DNA from: Rhizobium sp. BK650
Lineage (GTDB): Bacteria; Pseudomonadota; Alphaproteobacteria; Rhizobiales; Rhizobiaceae
Assembly: GCF_014195325.1 (NCBI RefSeq)
Contig: NZ_JACIBK010000010.1
Coordinates: 186,001 to 250,000 of the forward strand
Length of the DNA: 64,000 nucleotides
Direction of reading: 5' to 3'
This document shows positions 1 through 8,751 of the stretch, in pieces. Both the position numbers and the translations under genes were made by a program. Within the stretch, counting starts at the first letter, position 1. Every line of letters starts with the position of its first letter. A model generated the notes under the pieces. It did no database searches, was not told where the DNA came from, and was given only the letters and a program-made list of their open reading frames with translations.

Positions 1-588
1 CTCTTTCGCGAGCGGCTTCGCAAACCGACTCTCGACCTCAATCAAAATTCCGAACTGCTAAAGGCGTTCCCCGGAGATTTGACCGCGCTCCGGCGCCATA
101 TCGGCTATTTCCAGACCTATCATCGCTCACCGTCCTGGCCGGGAATGGTTGTCTGTTCGTGCAGTCGCATTGTGGAGAAGGGTGGGCTTGTGCATGTCAA
201 ATCAATGGAGCGTCTGCGGGACCCTGGAAACGGCATCCAGCAGTTTTCGAAATATGTCGGCCTTGCGGCCTTCTATCGAAACCGGATCTTCATTACCGAG
301 CGGGTCGTCGGCCCGAACCCTATACTCTCACAGACGATCCTCCTGCCATTCGACGCGTACCAGCGCGTCTATCTGCGCGGGACGACAATGGGAGTTTCGT
401 GGCGAAAGGAAAATCTCCCCTATGCTTCGCGGATGATCTGGCGGCATGTCGGTGCCGAGCCCGACCTGCGCGAGCTTCTGTCACGCTGCGGACCACTGCC
501 GCTGTCTTCACGCCAGCTGCCACCGACGGTGCGCTCGTTCCTCGCCGATCCATCCGCGGAAGTGTATGCGGTGCCGGCCGAGTATTGA
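1..588 (+). CDS. C-terminal part of a conserved protein, possibly a regulator (5' end outside window)
   Basis: The reading frame is open from the first base of the window to the TGA at 586-588, so about 195 C-terminal residues are visible and the start lies upstream. There is no signal peptide or membrane segment in the visible part. The sequence is basic and carries a stretch ending in YRNRIFITERVVG followed by a conserved-looking LPFDAYQRVYL segment. I suspect it is the sensing half of a helix-turn-helix regulator, but no DNA-binding domain is in view, so this is only a guess. It converges on the ABC ATPase gene that ends at 648, with 59 bases between the two stop codons. Confidence 0.6.
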   Translation, partial: LFRERLRKPTLDLNQNSELLKAFPGDLTALRRHIGYFQTYHRSPSWPGMVVCSCSRIVEKGGLVHVKSMERLRDPGNGIQQFSKYVGLAAFYRNRIFITERVVGPNPILSQTILLPFDAYQRVYLRGTTMGVSWRKENLPYASRMIWRHVGAEPDLRELLSRCGPLPLSSRQLPPTVRSFLADPSAEVYAVPAEY

Positions 589-647
589 AGGCACCGAATT
601 GCGACGAAGCCATCAGATCCGGATGAGTGCCGGAAGATTTCGAGCCT

Positions 648-2285
648 TCAATTTCCAGCGCTTGCCATCTTCCGCGTCGTCAGTACCCGCTCCAGCCAGC
701 CGATCTCCATCTCGGGCACGGATTTCAGCAGCAGGTCGGTGTAATCGTCGAAAGGCGGCGATAGCGCTTGGGATTTGGGACCGAAGCGGACCAGCTTGCC
801 GCGATGCATCACCGCGACACTGTCGGCGATGGCGCGCACGATAGCGATGTCATGGGTAATGAAGACATAGGAGAGATGTTCCTCTTCCTGCAGCTTCAGC
901 AGCAGTTTCAGAATGCCTTCGGCAACCAGCGGGTCGAGTGCCGAGGTCGGCTCGTCGCAGAGGATGAGTTCCGGCTTGGCGGCAAGCGCGCGGGCGATGG
1001 CGACGCGCTGCTTCTGGCCGCCCGAGAGCTCTGCCGGGTAGCGATTCAGGAAGCCGTTGCCCATCTCGATCTGGTCGAGCAATTCCTTCACGCGGTCCGT
1101 CTTCGCAGCACCCCTGAGGCCATAGTAGAAGGTCAGCGGCCGACCGATGATGTCACGCACAGTCTGACGCGGGTTCATCGCCGTGTCAGCCATCTGGTAG
1201 ATGAGCTGGATGCGGCGCAGATCGTCGCGTGGCCGGTGTCGGACGTCGGGCGTCAATGGCTTGCCGGCAAACGAGACCGTGCCGGCGGTAGGCGACAAGA
1301 GCCCGGTGACGACGCGGGCGAGCGTCGATTTCCCCGAGCCCGATTCACCGACGATCGCCAATGTCTGTCCCTTCGGCACATGCAGACTGACATCGTTCAG
1401 AACCTTGAAACCATTCGAATATTCCGCACTTACATTTTCGATCTTCAGCAGCGCATCGGACTGATTGGCAGCTTCGTCCCTCAGCGTCTGGCGGACGTTG
1501 ACGAGCGCGCGGGTATAGTCCTCCCTCGGCGCTTCGATGATCTGCTGGACACTGCCGTATTCCACTGTCTTTCCATGGCGCAACACCATGATGTCATCGG
1601 AGATCTGGGCGACGACGGCGAGATCATGGGTAATATAGAGGGCTGCCGTGTGGGTTTCTTCGATCGCATGCTTGATCGCCGCCAGCACGTCGATCTGGGT
1701 GGTGACGTCAAGTGCCGTCGTCGGTTCGTCGAAGACGATCAGTTCGGGGTTGGAGCAGAGCGCCATAGCCGTCATGGCGCGCTGCAGCTGGCCACCCGAG
1801 ACCTGGTGGGGGAAACGTTCGCCAAAACTTTCGGGATGGGGAAGGCCAAGCACCTGAAACAGGTAGAGCGCTCGCTTTTTCGCTTCCTGTTGGCTCATCA
1901 GCCCGTGTTTGACGGAAGCCTCGATCACCTGGTTGCCCAGCCGGTGGGCAGGATTAAAGGCGGCTGCGGCCGACTGAGCCACATAGCAGACGCGGGCACC
2001 GCGGATCTGCCTAATGCCATTCCTGCCAAGGGCAAGGATATTGTCGCCATCGAGCAGCACCTCTCCGCCGGTGATCTCGGCACCGCCTCTGCCATAGGCA
2101 AGTGCAGAGAGCCCGATCGTCGACTTTCCGGCCCCGGATTCACCGATCAGCCCGAGCACCCGGCCTTTCTGCAAATCAAAGGATACGCCGTCGACGATGG
2201 TCACGCGTTTCGGTGCTTCACCCGGCGGGTAGCTGGTAGCTTCGATCTTGAGATTGCGGACGGAAAGAAGATCAGGCATCGCCAC
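648..2285 (-). CDS. ABC transporter ATP-binding protein, two fused nucleotide-binding domains (DppD-DppF type)
   Basis: This 545-residue protein energises the uptake system encoded just upstream. Two complete ATPase domains are fused. The first has Walker A GESGAGKST at about residues 48-56, signature SGGQLQR and Walker B ending DEPTTALD. The second has GESGSGKST near 310, signature SGGQKQR and Walker B ending DEPTSALD. Such tandem ATPases are common in peptide/nickel/opine-family importers, where they replace separate DppD and DppF subunits. The start overlaps the end of the permease gene (2272-3099) by 14 bases, implying translational coupling. It is the last gene of the minus-strand series. 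The substrate cannot be read from the ATPase; the linked carnitine genes suggest a betaine-like compound. Confidence 0.93.
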   Translation of the reverse strand: MAMPDLLSVRNLKIEATSYPPGEAPKRVTIVDGVSFDLQKGRVLGLIGESGAGKSTIGLSALAYGRGGAEITGGEVLLDGDNILALGRNGIRQIRGARVCYVAQSAAAAFNPAHRLGNQVIEASVKHGLMSQQEAKKRALYLFQVLGLPHPESFGERFPHQVSGGQLQRAMTAMALCSNPELIVFDEPTTALDVTTQIDVLAAIKHAIEETHTAALYITHDLAVVAQISDDIMVLRHGKTVEYGSVQQIIEAPREDYTRALVNVRQTLRDEAANQSDALLKIENVSAEYSNGFKVLNDVSLHVPKGQTLAIVGESGSGKSTLARVVTGLLSPTAGTVSFAGKPLTPDVRHRPRDDLRRIQLIYQMADTAMNPRQTVRDIIGRPLTFYYGLRGAAKTDRVKELLDQIEMGNGFLNRYPAELSGGQKQRVAIARALAAKPELILCDEPTSALDPLVAEGILKLLLKLQEEEHLSYVFITHDIAIVRAIADSVAVMHRGKLVRFGPKSQALSPPFDDYTDLLLKSVPEMEIGWLERVLTTRKMASAGN

Positions 2286-3099
2286 GCCCTCCCTTGAGGC
2301 TCGAGGTTCGTTTCAAAAGCCAGTCGACGACGAGGTTGACGCAGACTGCGAGGATGGCGATTGCGCTACCCGGCACGAGCGCTGCCGAAATGCCGAAAAT
2401 GATACCGTCCTTGTTGTCCTTGACCATGCCGCCCCAGTCAGCCGATGGCGGCTGGATGCCGAGGCCGAGGAAGGAGAGCGTCGAGAGGAACAGGATCGAA
2501 AAGGCAAATCGCAGGCCAAACTCAGCAAGCAGTGGTGTCAGCGTGTTCGGCAGGATCTCCCGGAAGATGATCCAAAGCTTTCCTTCGCCGCGAAGTTTCG
2601 CCGCCTCGACGAATTCCATGACAGCGACATCGAGCGCCACGGCACGGCCGAGACGATAGACGCGGGTGGAATCGAGGATCGCCATGACGAGGATCAGGAC
2701 GATGATGTTTTGTGGCAAGACCGCCAAAACCACTAGCGCGAAGATCAGCGTCGGGATCGACATCATCAGGTCGTTGAAGCGCGAGAAGACCATGTCGATC
2801 ACGCCGCGCGAGACGGCTGCCGTAAAGCTCAAGATGACGCCGAGCGAGAAAGAGATGACCGTTGCCGCAAGCGCCACAAAAAGCGTCGTGCGCGCGCCGT
2901 AGATCAGCCGGGAGAGAATGTCGCGGCCGAGATTGTCGAGGCCGAAGACATATTGCGCGTCCGGCATCTGCCAGACACTGCCGACGACTTCGGTCTCCCC
3001 GTAGGGAGCGATCAAGGGTGCGAAGAGAGCGAAGATGAAGGCGATCGCGATGCCGATCATGCCGATCCAGGCGGTGATGGGGATGTCTCTCAATCTCAT
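2272..3099 (-). CDS. ABC transporter permease, DppC type
   Basis: A 275-residue inner-membrane permease of the binding-protein-dependent transport family. The N-terminus has a hydrophobic segment (AWIGMIGIAIAFIFALFAP), followed by the periplasmic stretch typical of DppC/OppC proteins (GLDNLGRDILSRLIYGARTT) and a five-helix permease core. The coupling loop is recognisable around EAAKLRGEGKLWIIFREILP. The ATG overlaps the end of the DppB-type gene by four bases, and the 3' end overlaps the ATPase gene. It would form a heterodimer with the DppB-type partner. Confidence 0.93.
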   Translation of the reverse strand: MRLRDIPITAWIGMIGIAIAFIFALFAPLIAPYGETEVVGSVWQMPDAQYVFGLDNLGRDILSRLIYGARTTLFVALAATVISFSLGVILSFTAAVSRGVIDMVFSRFNDLMMSIPTLIFALVVLAVLPQNIIVLILVMAILDSTRVYRLGRAVALDVAVMEFVEAAKLRGEGKLWIIFREILPNTLTPLLAEFGLRFAFSILFLSTLSFLGLGIQPPSADWGGMVKDNKDGIIFGISAALVPGSAIAILAVCVNLVVDWLLKRTSSLKGGRGDA

Positions 3100-4103
3100 C
3101 TTGGATGCCTCAGCCTGGGGTTGGCAATGATGGCGAGAATGTCGGCCAACATGTTGAGGAAGATATAGACGGCGGCAAAGATCAGGCCGCAGGCCTGCAC
3201 CACCGGCATGTCGCGTACCGTCACGGCATCGACCATGTACTGGCCCATACCGGGATAGACGAAGACCACCTCGACGACGACCACGCCGACCACCAGATAG
3301 GCGAGGTTCAGTGCCACGACGTTGATGATCGGCGCAAGCGCGTTCGGTGCGGCATGCTTGACGATCGAGCGGAACGCCGAAAGGCCCTTCAGCTCTGCCG
3401 TCTCCATATAGGCCGATGACATGACGGAGAGGATTGCGGCACGCGTCATGCGCATCATGTGGGCCAGTACGACGAGCACGAGGGTCGCCGTCGGCAGGGC
3501 GATCGCCTTCAGGCGGTCGGCGAAGCCCATGCTCTCATAGACGGTGGCGGGAAAGGTGGCGACGCCGAACTTCACCGCAAAAAACATGATCAGCAGGTAG
3601 CCGATGAAGAATTCGGGCAATGAGATTGCCGCCAAGGAAATGATGTTGATGATCTTGTCCGGCAGGCGGCCCCGGAAATGCACCGAAACCATGCCGAGCC
3701 CGACGGCAAGCGGTACGGAGATCAATGCGGCAAAGCCCGCCAGGAAGAGTGAATTGCCGAGCCGCTTGCCGATCTGCTCGCTGACGGAATTCTTGCTGGC
3801 CCAAGATGTGCCGAAATCGCCATGCACGGCATTACCCAGCCACTCGACATATCGCGTCGCCACCGGCCGGTCGAGGCCGAGATCCTTGCGGATATTGGCG
3901 ACCGCCTGCGGCGTTGCCGACTGGCCGAGATAGGTCGTGGCGAAATCGCCGGGAAGGGCTTCGAGGCCGCCGAAGATCAGGATGGAGACGGCAAAAAGCA
4001 GGACGATGCTGAGCACGAAGCGCTCGAGAATAAGGGCAAGCAGCGGAAAACGCTGCCGGAACCTGAGACCGGGCACGATATTGCCTGAGGTCGGACTGGA
4101 CAT
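3096..4103 (-). CDS. ABC transporter permease, DppB type
   Basis: A 335-residue permease with the DppB layout: a first transmembrane segment near residues 28-48, a periplasmic domain with GLDRPVATRYVEWLGNAVHG, and a C-terminal permease domain ending in a helix rich in Ile, Leu and Ala. The coupling motif is visible as ETAELKGLSAFRSIVKHAAP. It lies 91 bases downstream of the substrate-binding protein gene and overlaps the DppC-type gene by four bases (ATGA arrangement). The pair defines the translocation pore of the importer. Confidence 0.93.
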   Translation of the reverse strand: MSSPTSGNIVPGLRFRQRFPLLALILERFVLSIVLLFAVSILIFGGLEALPGDFATTYLGQSATPQAVANIRKDLGLDRPVATRYVEWLGNAVHGDFGTSWASKNSVSEQIGKRLGNSLFLAGFAALISVPLAVGLGMVSVHFRGRLPDKIINIISLAAISLPEFFIGYLLIMFFAVKFGVATFPATVYESMGFADRLKAIALPTATLVLVVLAHMMRMTRAAILSVMSSAYMETAELKGLSAFRSIVKHAAPNALAPIINVVALNLAYLVVGVVVVEVVFVYPGMGQYMVDAVTVRDMPVVQACGLIFAAVYIFLNMLADILAIIANPRLRHPR

Positions 4104-4194
4104 GGTGATGGCCTCGCGCTGAAACGTCAGGAGGACCGCGGGTTTTGTCCCACGGTCCCAGCTTGCCTGGAGATCGGAGGGCAGATGCCCGGTG

Positions 4195-5784
4195 TCAGGC
4201 CTCCAGCCAGACGCGGGTTGCGACGTAGCCGTTCGACATGTCGTTGCCGATGTCGTGCACGTAGCCCTTCACCTGCTTGGTGGAGGCGTTCACGAAATCG
4301 TTGAACATCGGCAGGATGACGCCGCCCTCGTCGCGCACCATCATCGCCATGGCGCGATAGAGCTCCTTGCGTTTGGCTTCGTCGAGTTCGGAACGGGCCT
4401 GCAGTAGCAGCTTGTCGAAATCAGGACGCTTGAACTTGGTGTCGTTCCAGTCCGCCGTCGACAGATAGGCGGTGGAATACATCTGGTCCTGCGTCGGGCG
4501 TCCGCCCCAATAGGAGGTCGAGAAGGGCTGCACGTTCCATACGTTGGTCCAGTAACCGTCGCCCGGCTCGCGCTTGACCTCGATCTCGATGCCGGCCTTC
4601 TTGCAGCTTTCCTGATAGAGGACGGCCGCGTCCACGGCGCCCGGGAAGGCGACTTCTGATGTGCGCAGCAGAACCGAGCCGCTATGGCCCGATTTCTTGT
4701 AGTGGAAGGCGGCCTTGTCCGGATCATAGGCGCGCTGCTCGATACCCTCGGGAAAGAGCGCGTAGGTGCTGTTGATCGGGAAATCGTTGCCGACCTTGCC
4801 GTAACCGCCAAGGATCTTCTGGACCATGGTTTCGCGATCCATGGCGTATTTGAGCGCGAGGCGCAGGTCGTTATTGTCGAACGGCGCCTTGTCGCAATGC
4901 ATGATGAAGACATAATGGCCGCGCCCGGCAGTCGAAAGGATCTCGACATTTGGAGCACGCTTCAAGAGGTTGACGGTCTTCGGGTCGACACGGTTGATGT
5001 AGTGCACCTGGCCGGACGAGAGCGCGGCGATGCGCGCCGTGGCGTCGTTCATGCCGATGATTTCGATGGAATCGACATAACCTCGGTCGGTGCGCCAGTC
5101 GTCCTTGTTCTTCTCGAAGGTGGCGCGCACGCCGGGCTCGAAGCTCGTGAGTTTATAAGGGCCGGTGCCGATCGAGGCGAGCGGATCGTCGACACCGCCA
5201 TTTGGCTGAATGACCAGATGATAGTCGGTCAACAGCAGGGGCATATCGGCATTGCCTTCCGAAAGCGTCAGCACGAGATTGCCGCCGTCCGCCTTGATTT
5301 CCTTGATCGAGCCGAGAACGCCGAGCGCGCCAGATTCCGATTTCTTGTCGGTATGACGCTTGAGTGTGGCGACCACGTCATCGATCGTCAATTCCTTGCC
5401 GTTGTGGAACTTGACGCCCTTGCGGATCTTGAAGGTCCAGGTTACCGCATCCTTCGACGGCTCCCATGATTCGGCAAGCGCCGGTACGGCGGCGCCCGTC
5501 AGCGGATCGGATTCGACCAGCATGTCGCCCCAGCAGCGGCCGACGCAGAACATGAATTGCGAGAGAAATTTCGCCGGATCCTTGGAATCGGTTGCAGCCC
5601 CGCCCTCCAGGCCAAGCTTCAGATGGCCGCCGCGCTTCGGCTCGGCGGCTCTAGCACTTTCGGTAAAGAGCTTGTCGGCAACAGCAAGCGTCAGGCCAGC
5701 CGCCATGGCGCGTCCCAGGAATTCGCGGCGGCTGAGGCCACCGGCGGTCACTCGGCTTGCGAGATATTTCGTGTAGTCGTTCAT
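4195..5784 (-). CDS. ABC transporter substrate-binding protein (SBP family 5), Tat-exported
   Basis: A 529-residue periplasmic binding protein of the peptide/nickel/opine group. The N-terminus carries a twin-arginine signal (SRREFLG, Arg 19-20) followed by a hydrophobic stretch and ESARAAEPK as the likely cleavage region. The mature part shows the family hallmarks ALAESWEPSKDAVTWTFKIR and KGVKFHNGKELTIDDVV. A strong ribosome-binding site (AGAAGGAG) precedes the ATG, which supports this start. It is the first transporter gene, 120 bases downstream of caiD, so the importer is probably co-transcribed with the catabolic genes. The ligand is inferred to be carnitine, a carnitine ester or gamma-butyrobetaine from context only. 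Confidence 0.92.
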   Translation of the reverse strand: MNDYTKYLASRVTAGGLSRREFLGRAMAAGLTLAVADKLFTESARAAEPKRGGHLKLGLEGGAATDSKDPAKFLSQFMFCVGRCWGDMLVESDPLTGAAVPALAESWEPSKDAVTWTFKIRKGVKFHNGKELTIDDVVATLKRHTDKKSESGALGVLGSIKEIKADGGNLVLTLSEGNADMPLLLTDYHLVIQPNGGVDDPLASIGTGPYKLTSFEPGVRATFEKNKDDWRTDRGYVDSIEIIGMNDATARIAALSSGQVHYINRVDPKTVNLLKRAPNVEILSTAGRGHYVFIMHCDKAPFDNNDLRLALKYAMDRETMVQKILGGYGKVGNDFPINSTYALFPEGIEQRAYDPDKAAFHYKKSGHSGSVLLRTSEVAFPGAVDAAVLYQESCKKAGIEIEVKREPGDGYWTNVWNVQPFSTSYWGGRPTQDQMYSTAYLSTADWNDTKFKRPDFDKLLLQARSELDEAKRKELYRAMAMMVRDEGGVILPMFNDFVNASTKQVKGYVHDIGNDMSNGYVATRVWLEA

Positions 5785-5904
5785 TCCCCTTCTCCTTCTT
5801 ATGGTGCGTTGACTTCGATTTCCGGGCAGATTCCTGAACGGTTTCCTCTTCCGTTCCAGGTGCCCACACGCTTGCGGGAAGATGATGCGGTTGCTGCCGC
5901 CTTG

Positions 5905-6687
5905 TTACCGTCCTTTCCAGTTAGGGCTTCTTTTTTCGGCGAAAGCCCGTGCGCCTTCCAATTGGTCCTCGCTCGAATAAAGCCGATCGACCGTCGCAAA
6001 CTGCCGCTTGGTGATCTTGTTCATGGCAGTCTGGAAGGTCGAACCCTCCGATTCACGGACTATTTCCTTGATAGCCGCGTAGACGAGCGGCGGCCCGCTT
6101 TCGAGCAAACGGGCAAGATCCCAGGCCCGCTCCATCAGTCTGTCCGCTACCAGGATTTCGTTGACGAAACCCCAGCGATGCGCCTCCTGGACGTCAAGCC
6201 AACGGCCGGTCAAAAGCATGTCCATGGCGATGTGATAGGGTATGCGCTTCGGCAGCTTCACCGAGGCGGCATCGGCAACGGTGCCGGAGCGGATTTCTGG
6301 AAGGGCGAAGGTCGCATGTTCGGCTGCGAGGATCAGGTCGGTGGAGAGCGCGATCTCGAGCCCGCCGCCGCAACAGATGCCGTTGACAGCACAGATGACC
6401 GGCTTGTTGAGATCGCGCAGTTCCTGCAGCCCGCCGAAACCGCCGACACCATAATCTCCGTCGACCGCGTCGCCTGCTGCGGCAGCCTTCAGGTCCCATC
6501 CGGCGCAGAAGAATTTCTCACCCGCGCCCGAGATGATCGCAACGCGGAGCGCCGGGTTGTCGCGGAAATCACGAAATATCAATCCCATGGCGCGGCTGGT
6601 CGCAAGGTCGATGGCGTTCGCCTTTGGCCGGTCGATGACGACTTCCAGTACTGCGCCAACCTGTCGGGTACGAATAGGGTCGCTCAA
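5905..6687 (-). CDS. caiD: carnitinyl-CoA dehydratase / crotonobetainyl-CoA hydratase, CaiD-like
   Basis: A 260-residue crotonase-fold enzyme expected to hydrate crotonobetainyl-CoA to L-carnitinyl-CoA. It resembles E. coli CaiD closely in memory: DRPKANAID near the N-terminus, the oxyanion-hole stretch GAGEKFFCAGWDLKAAA, AVNGICCGGGLEIALSTDLI, and the LTGRWLDVQEAHRWGFVNE segment of the family. One difference is that the second oxyanion loop reads GICCGGGLE, with two cysteines. It sits six bases from the acyl-CoA synthetase gene and is the last enzyme gene before the transporter. In Agrobacterium the equivalent step of gamma-butyrobetaine breakdown has been called bcoD, so that symbol is an alternative. 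Confidence 0.88.
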   Translation of the reverse strand: MSDPIRTRQVGAVLEVVIDRPKANAIDLATSRAMGLIFRDFRDNPALRVAIISGAGEKFFCAGWDLKAAAAGDAVDGDYGVGGFGGLQELRDLNKPVICAVNGICCGGGLEIALSTDLILAAEHATFALPEIRSGTVADAASVKLPKRIPYHIAMDMLLTGRWLDVQEAHRWGFVNEILVADRLMERAWDLARLLESGPPLVYAAIKEIVRESEGSTFQTAMNKITKRQFATVDRLYSSEDQLEGARAFAEKRSPNWKGR

Positions 6688-6693
6688 CCTATG

Positions 6694-8748
6694 CTACCTC
6701 CTCCGCCGGATCAGGGCATCGACTGCGGCCACGCCGTGACCTTCGGGAAGAACCATCAGTGGATTAATGTCCAGTTCTTCCAGCCGTGCCGCATTCATTA
6801 CGACATAATCTGCCGCCCGTGCGACAGCCGTCACGGTCGCTTCGATGTCTCCTCTCGGGCGCCCGCGATACCCCTCGATCAGTTTCGCGATCCTCAGGCG
6901 CGAAATTGCCTCCGAGATCTCCGATCTCGTCGTCGGCAAGGGCAGAATAACGGAATCCTGCAGCAATTCGACAAAAATTCCGCCAGCGCCGAGCGTTAGC
7001 GATAATCCAAACACAGGGTCGCGAGAGGCGCCGACGATCAGCTCGGCGACGGGCCGATCGATCATCTGCTCGACTAGAAATCCGTCTGTCGCAGCCATTT
7101 TTGATGCAGCATCCGATACGGCCTTGGCGTCCTTCAGGTTGAGTGCGACGGCGCCTGCGTCGGTCTTGTGCGCAACGCCAAGGGCTTTCAGGACGACAGG
7201 AAAGCCGAGGCGCTCGGCACAATCCGCCGCCTGAAGCGGCGAACTTGCAACCCGGCCTTTGGGGATACGAAGGCCGGCAATATCGAGTTCCGTCTTCGCA
7301 TCGGCCTCCGTCAGCGTTTCGATCGCGCCTTGGACAGACACCACATTGAGAAGCGGCAGGGAAGGCGGTTTGCGCCAGGAATCGCCAATGCCGGCTGCGA
7401 CTTCCGCGGCGATCAGGGTTTCATCAATACCGCAGAAGGGAACGACGCCTTCGGCTATCAGACGGTTGGCGACAGCCTCAGGCATGTTTTCGGGTAGGGT
7501 CGCCAGGATCCCGGCAAGCGCGCCTGTCGCAGACGCCGCTGCGGCGACCGCGTCAGCCGTCGTCACCCAGTCCCCCGCCTCGCATCGATCGCCGCGCGGA
7601 AAATCGAGGACGATGAGATTGAGGTCGTAGGAACCTTCGAACATGGCGGTGAAAGCCTCCGTCTGACGCGCGAGATCGCCCCACACGAACGTGTGGTAAT
7701 CGAGCGGATTGGAGAGCGTCACCATGTCGCCGAGGATAGTTCTCAGGCGCGGCAGTTGCTTTGGTTCGAGGTCTGCGAAGGTGACAGCGTGTCCGACCGC
7801 GGCATCCGCCATCAGTGAGGCTTCGCCGCCCGAACAGCTCATCGAGGAGATCGAGGCGCCCCCCAAAGGGCCTGCGACATGCAGGAGTTTCAGTGTTTCA
7901 AGCAGCTCCGGCAGCGTTTCGACCCGCCCGATGCCGAGGCGGGCAAGCACCGCATCGGCCACGGCGTCGCCGCCGGCAAGGGATGCGGTATGGGAGAGCG
8001 TTGCCTGTCTCGCCTGTTCCGACTTGCCGACTTTCAAGACAACAACGGGCTTTTTCGTTTGGCGGGCTGTGGCGGCAAGGCGCTCGAGCGCAGCTTTGTC
8101 TCCGAAGCCTTCGACATGGAGGCCGAGCGCGGTCACGCGCGGGTCTGCAAGCAGGCCGCAGGCGACATCGCAGAGCGAGGTTTGCGCCTGGTTGCCCGAC
8201 GTCACGACATAGGCGATCGGCAGGCCGCGCGTCTGCATGGTCAGGTTGAGCGCTATGTTTGATGATTGGGTCAGGATCGCCACGCCGCGTTCGACGCGCT
8301 TCATGCCGTGCTGATCGGGCCAGAGCAGTGCGCCGTCGAGGCCGTTGATGAAGCCGTAGCAGTTCGGTCCGAGGATCGGCATGTCACCGGCAGCGCCAAC
8401 CAATGCCTTTTGCAGGTCGTTACCGTCGGCGAGCTCGGCCACGGCCTCGCTGAAGCCCGAGGCATAACAGACCGCACCGCCAGCACCCGCCGCCGACAGG
8501 CTGCGCACGATTTCCACGGTCAATATCCTGTTGACCCCGACGAAGGCAGCGTCCGGCGGCGACGGCAGATCGGAAACGCTTTTGTAGCAGCGCCGCCCGA
8601 GAACCTCGTCGAGCGTCGGATGAACGGGCCAGAGCTCACCCGCAAACCCCATCCGGTCGCACTGCTCGATCACCCGACGCGCTTCCCGACCGCCGAAGAC
8701 GGCGATCGTTTGCGGTCTGAACAGGCGGTCGAGCGCGCGTGCTGTCAT
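6694..8748 (-). CDS. ADP-forming-type acyl-CoA synthetase (ATP-grasp, acetate--CoA ligase family)
   Basis: A 684-residue enzyme with the NDP-forming acyl-CoA synthetase layout: an N-terminal CoA-binding Rossmann domain (residues 1-130, IAVFGGREARRVIEQ), succinyl-CoA-ligase-like domains with the probable phospho-histidine loop TLSHTASLAGGDAV, and a C-terminal ATP-grasp domain (about 470-684, GFPVVLKALGVAHKTDAGAV). It would activate the trimethylammonium acid (gamma-butyrobetaine, crotonobetaine or carnitine) with CoA. This is unlike CaiC of enterobacteria, which is an AMP-forming ligase of a different fold. It lies between caiD and the acyl-CoA dehydrogenase with gaps of six and three bases. 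The substrate is inferred from this position. Confidence 0.85.
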   Translation of the reverse strand: MTARALDRLFRPQTIAVFGGREARRVIEQCDRMGFAGELWPVHPTLDEVLGRRCYKSVSDLPSPPDAAFVGVNRILTVEIVRSLSAAGAGGAVCYASGFSEAVAELADGNDLQKALVGAAGDMPILGPNCYGFINGLDGALLWPDQHGMKRVERGVAILTQSSNIALNLTMQTRGLPIAYVVTSGNQAQTSLCDVACGLLADPRVTALGLHVEGFGDKAALERLAATARQTKKPVVVLKVGKSEQARQATLSHTASLAGGDAVADAVLARLGIGRVETLPELLETLKLLHVAGPLGGASISSMSCSGGEASLMADAAVGHAVTFADLEPKQLPRLRTILGDMVTLSNPLDYHTFVWGDLARQTEAFTAMFEGSYDLNLIVLDFPRGDRCEAGDWVTTADAVAAAASATGALAGILATLPENMPEAVANRLIAEGVVPFCGIDETLIAAEVAAGIGDSWRKPPSLPLLNVVSVQGAIETLTEADAKTELDIAGLRIPKGRVASSPLQAADCAERLGFPVVLKALGVAHKTDAGAVALNLKDAKAVSDAASKMAATDGFLVEQMIDRPVAELIVGASRDPVFGLSLTLGAGGIFVELLQDSVILPLPTTRSEISEAISRLRIAKLIEGYRGRPRGDIEATVTAVARAADYVVMNAARLEELDINPLMVLPEGHGVAAVDALIRRRR

Positions 8749-8751
8749 CGG

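Noticed and set aside
768-2297. Long open frame (509 codons) on the plus strand opposite the ABC ATPase gene
   Set aside because: It is antisense to a gene with complete ATPase motifs and has no family resemblance; such frames are common in GC-rich DNA.
5557-6999. Long plus-strand frame (480 codons) across the SBP, caiD and synthetase genes
   Set aside because: It is antisense to three well-supported genes and has an improbable composition.
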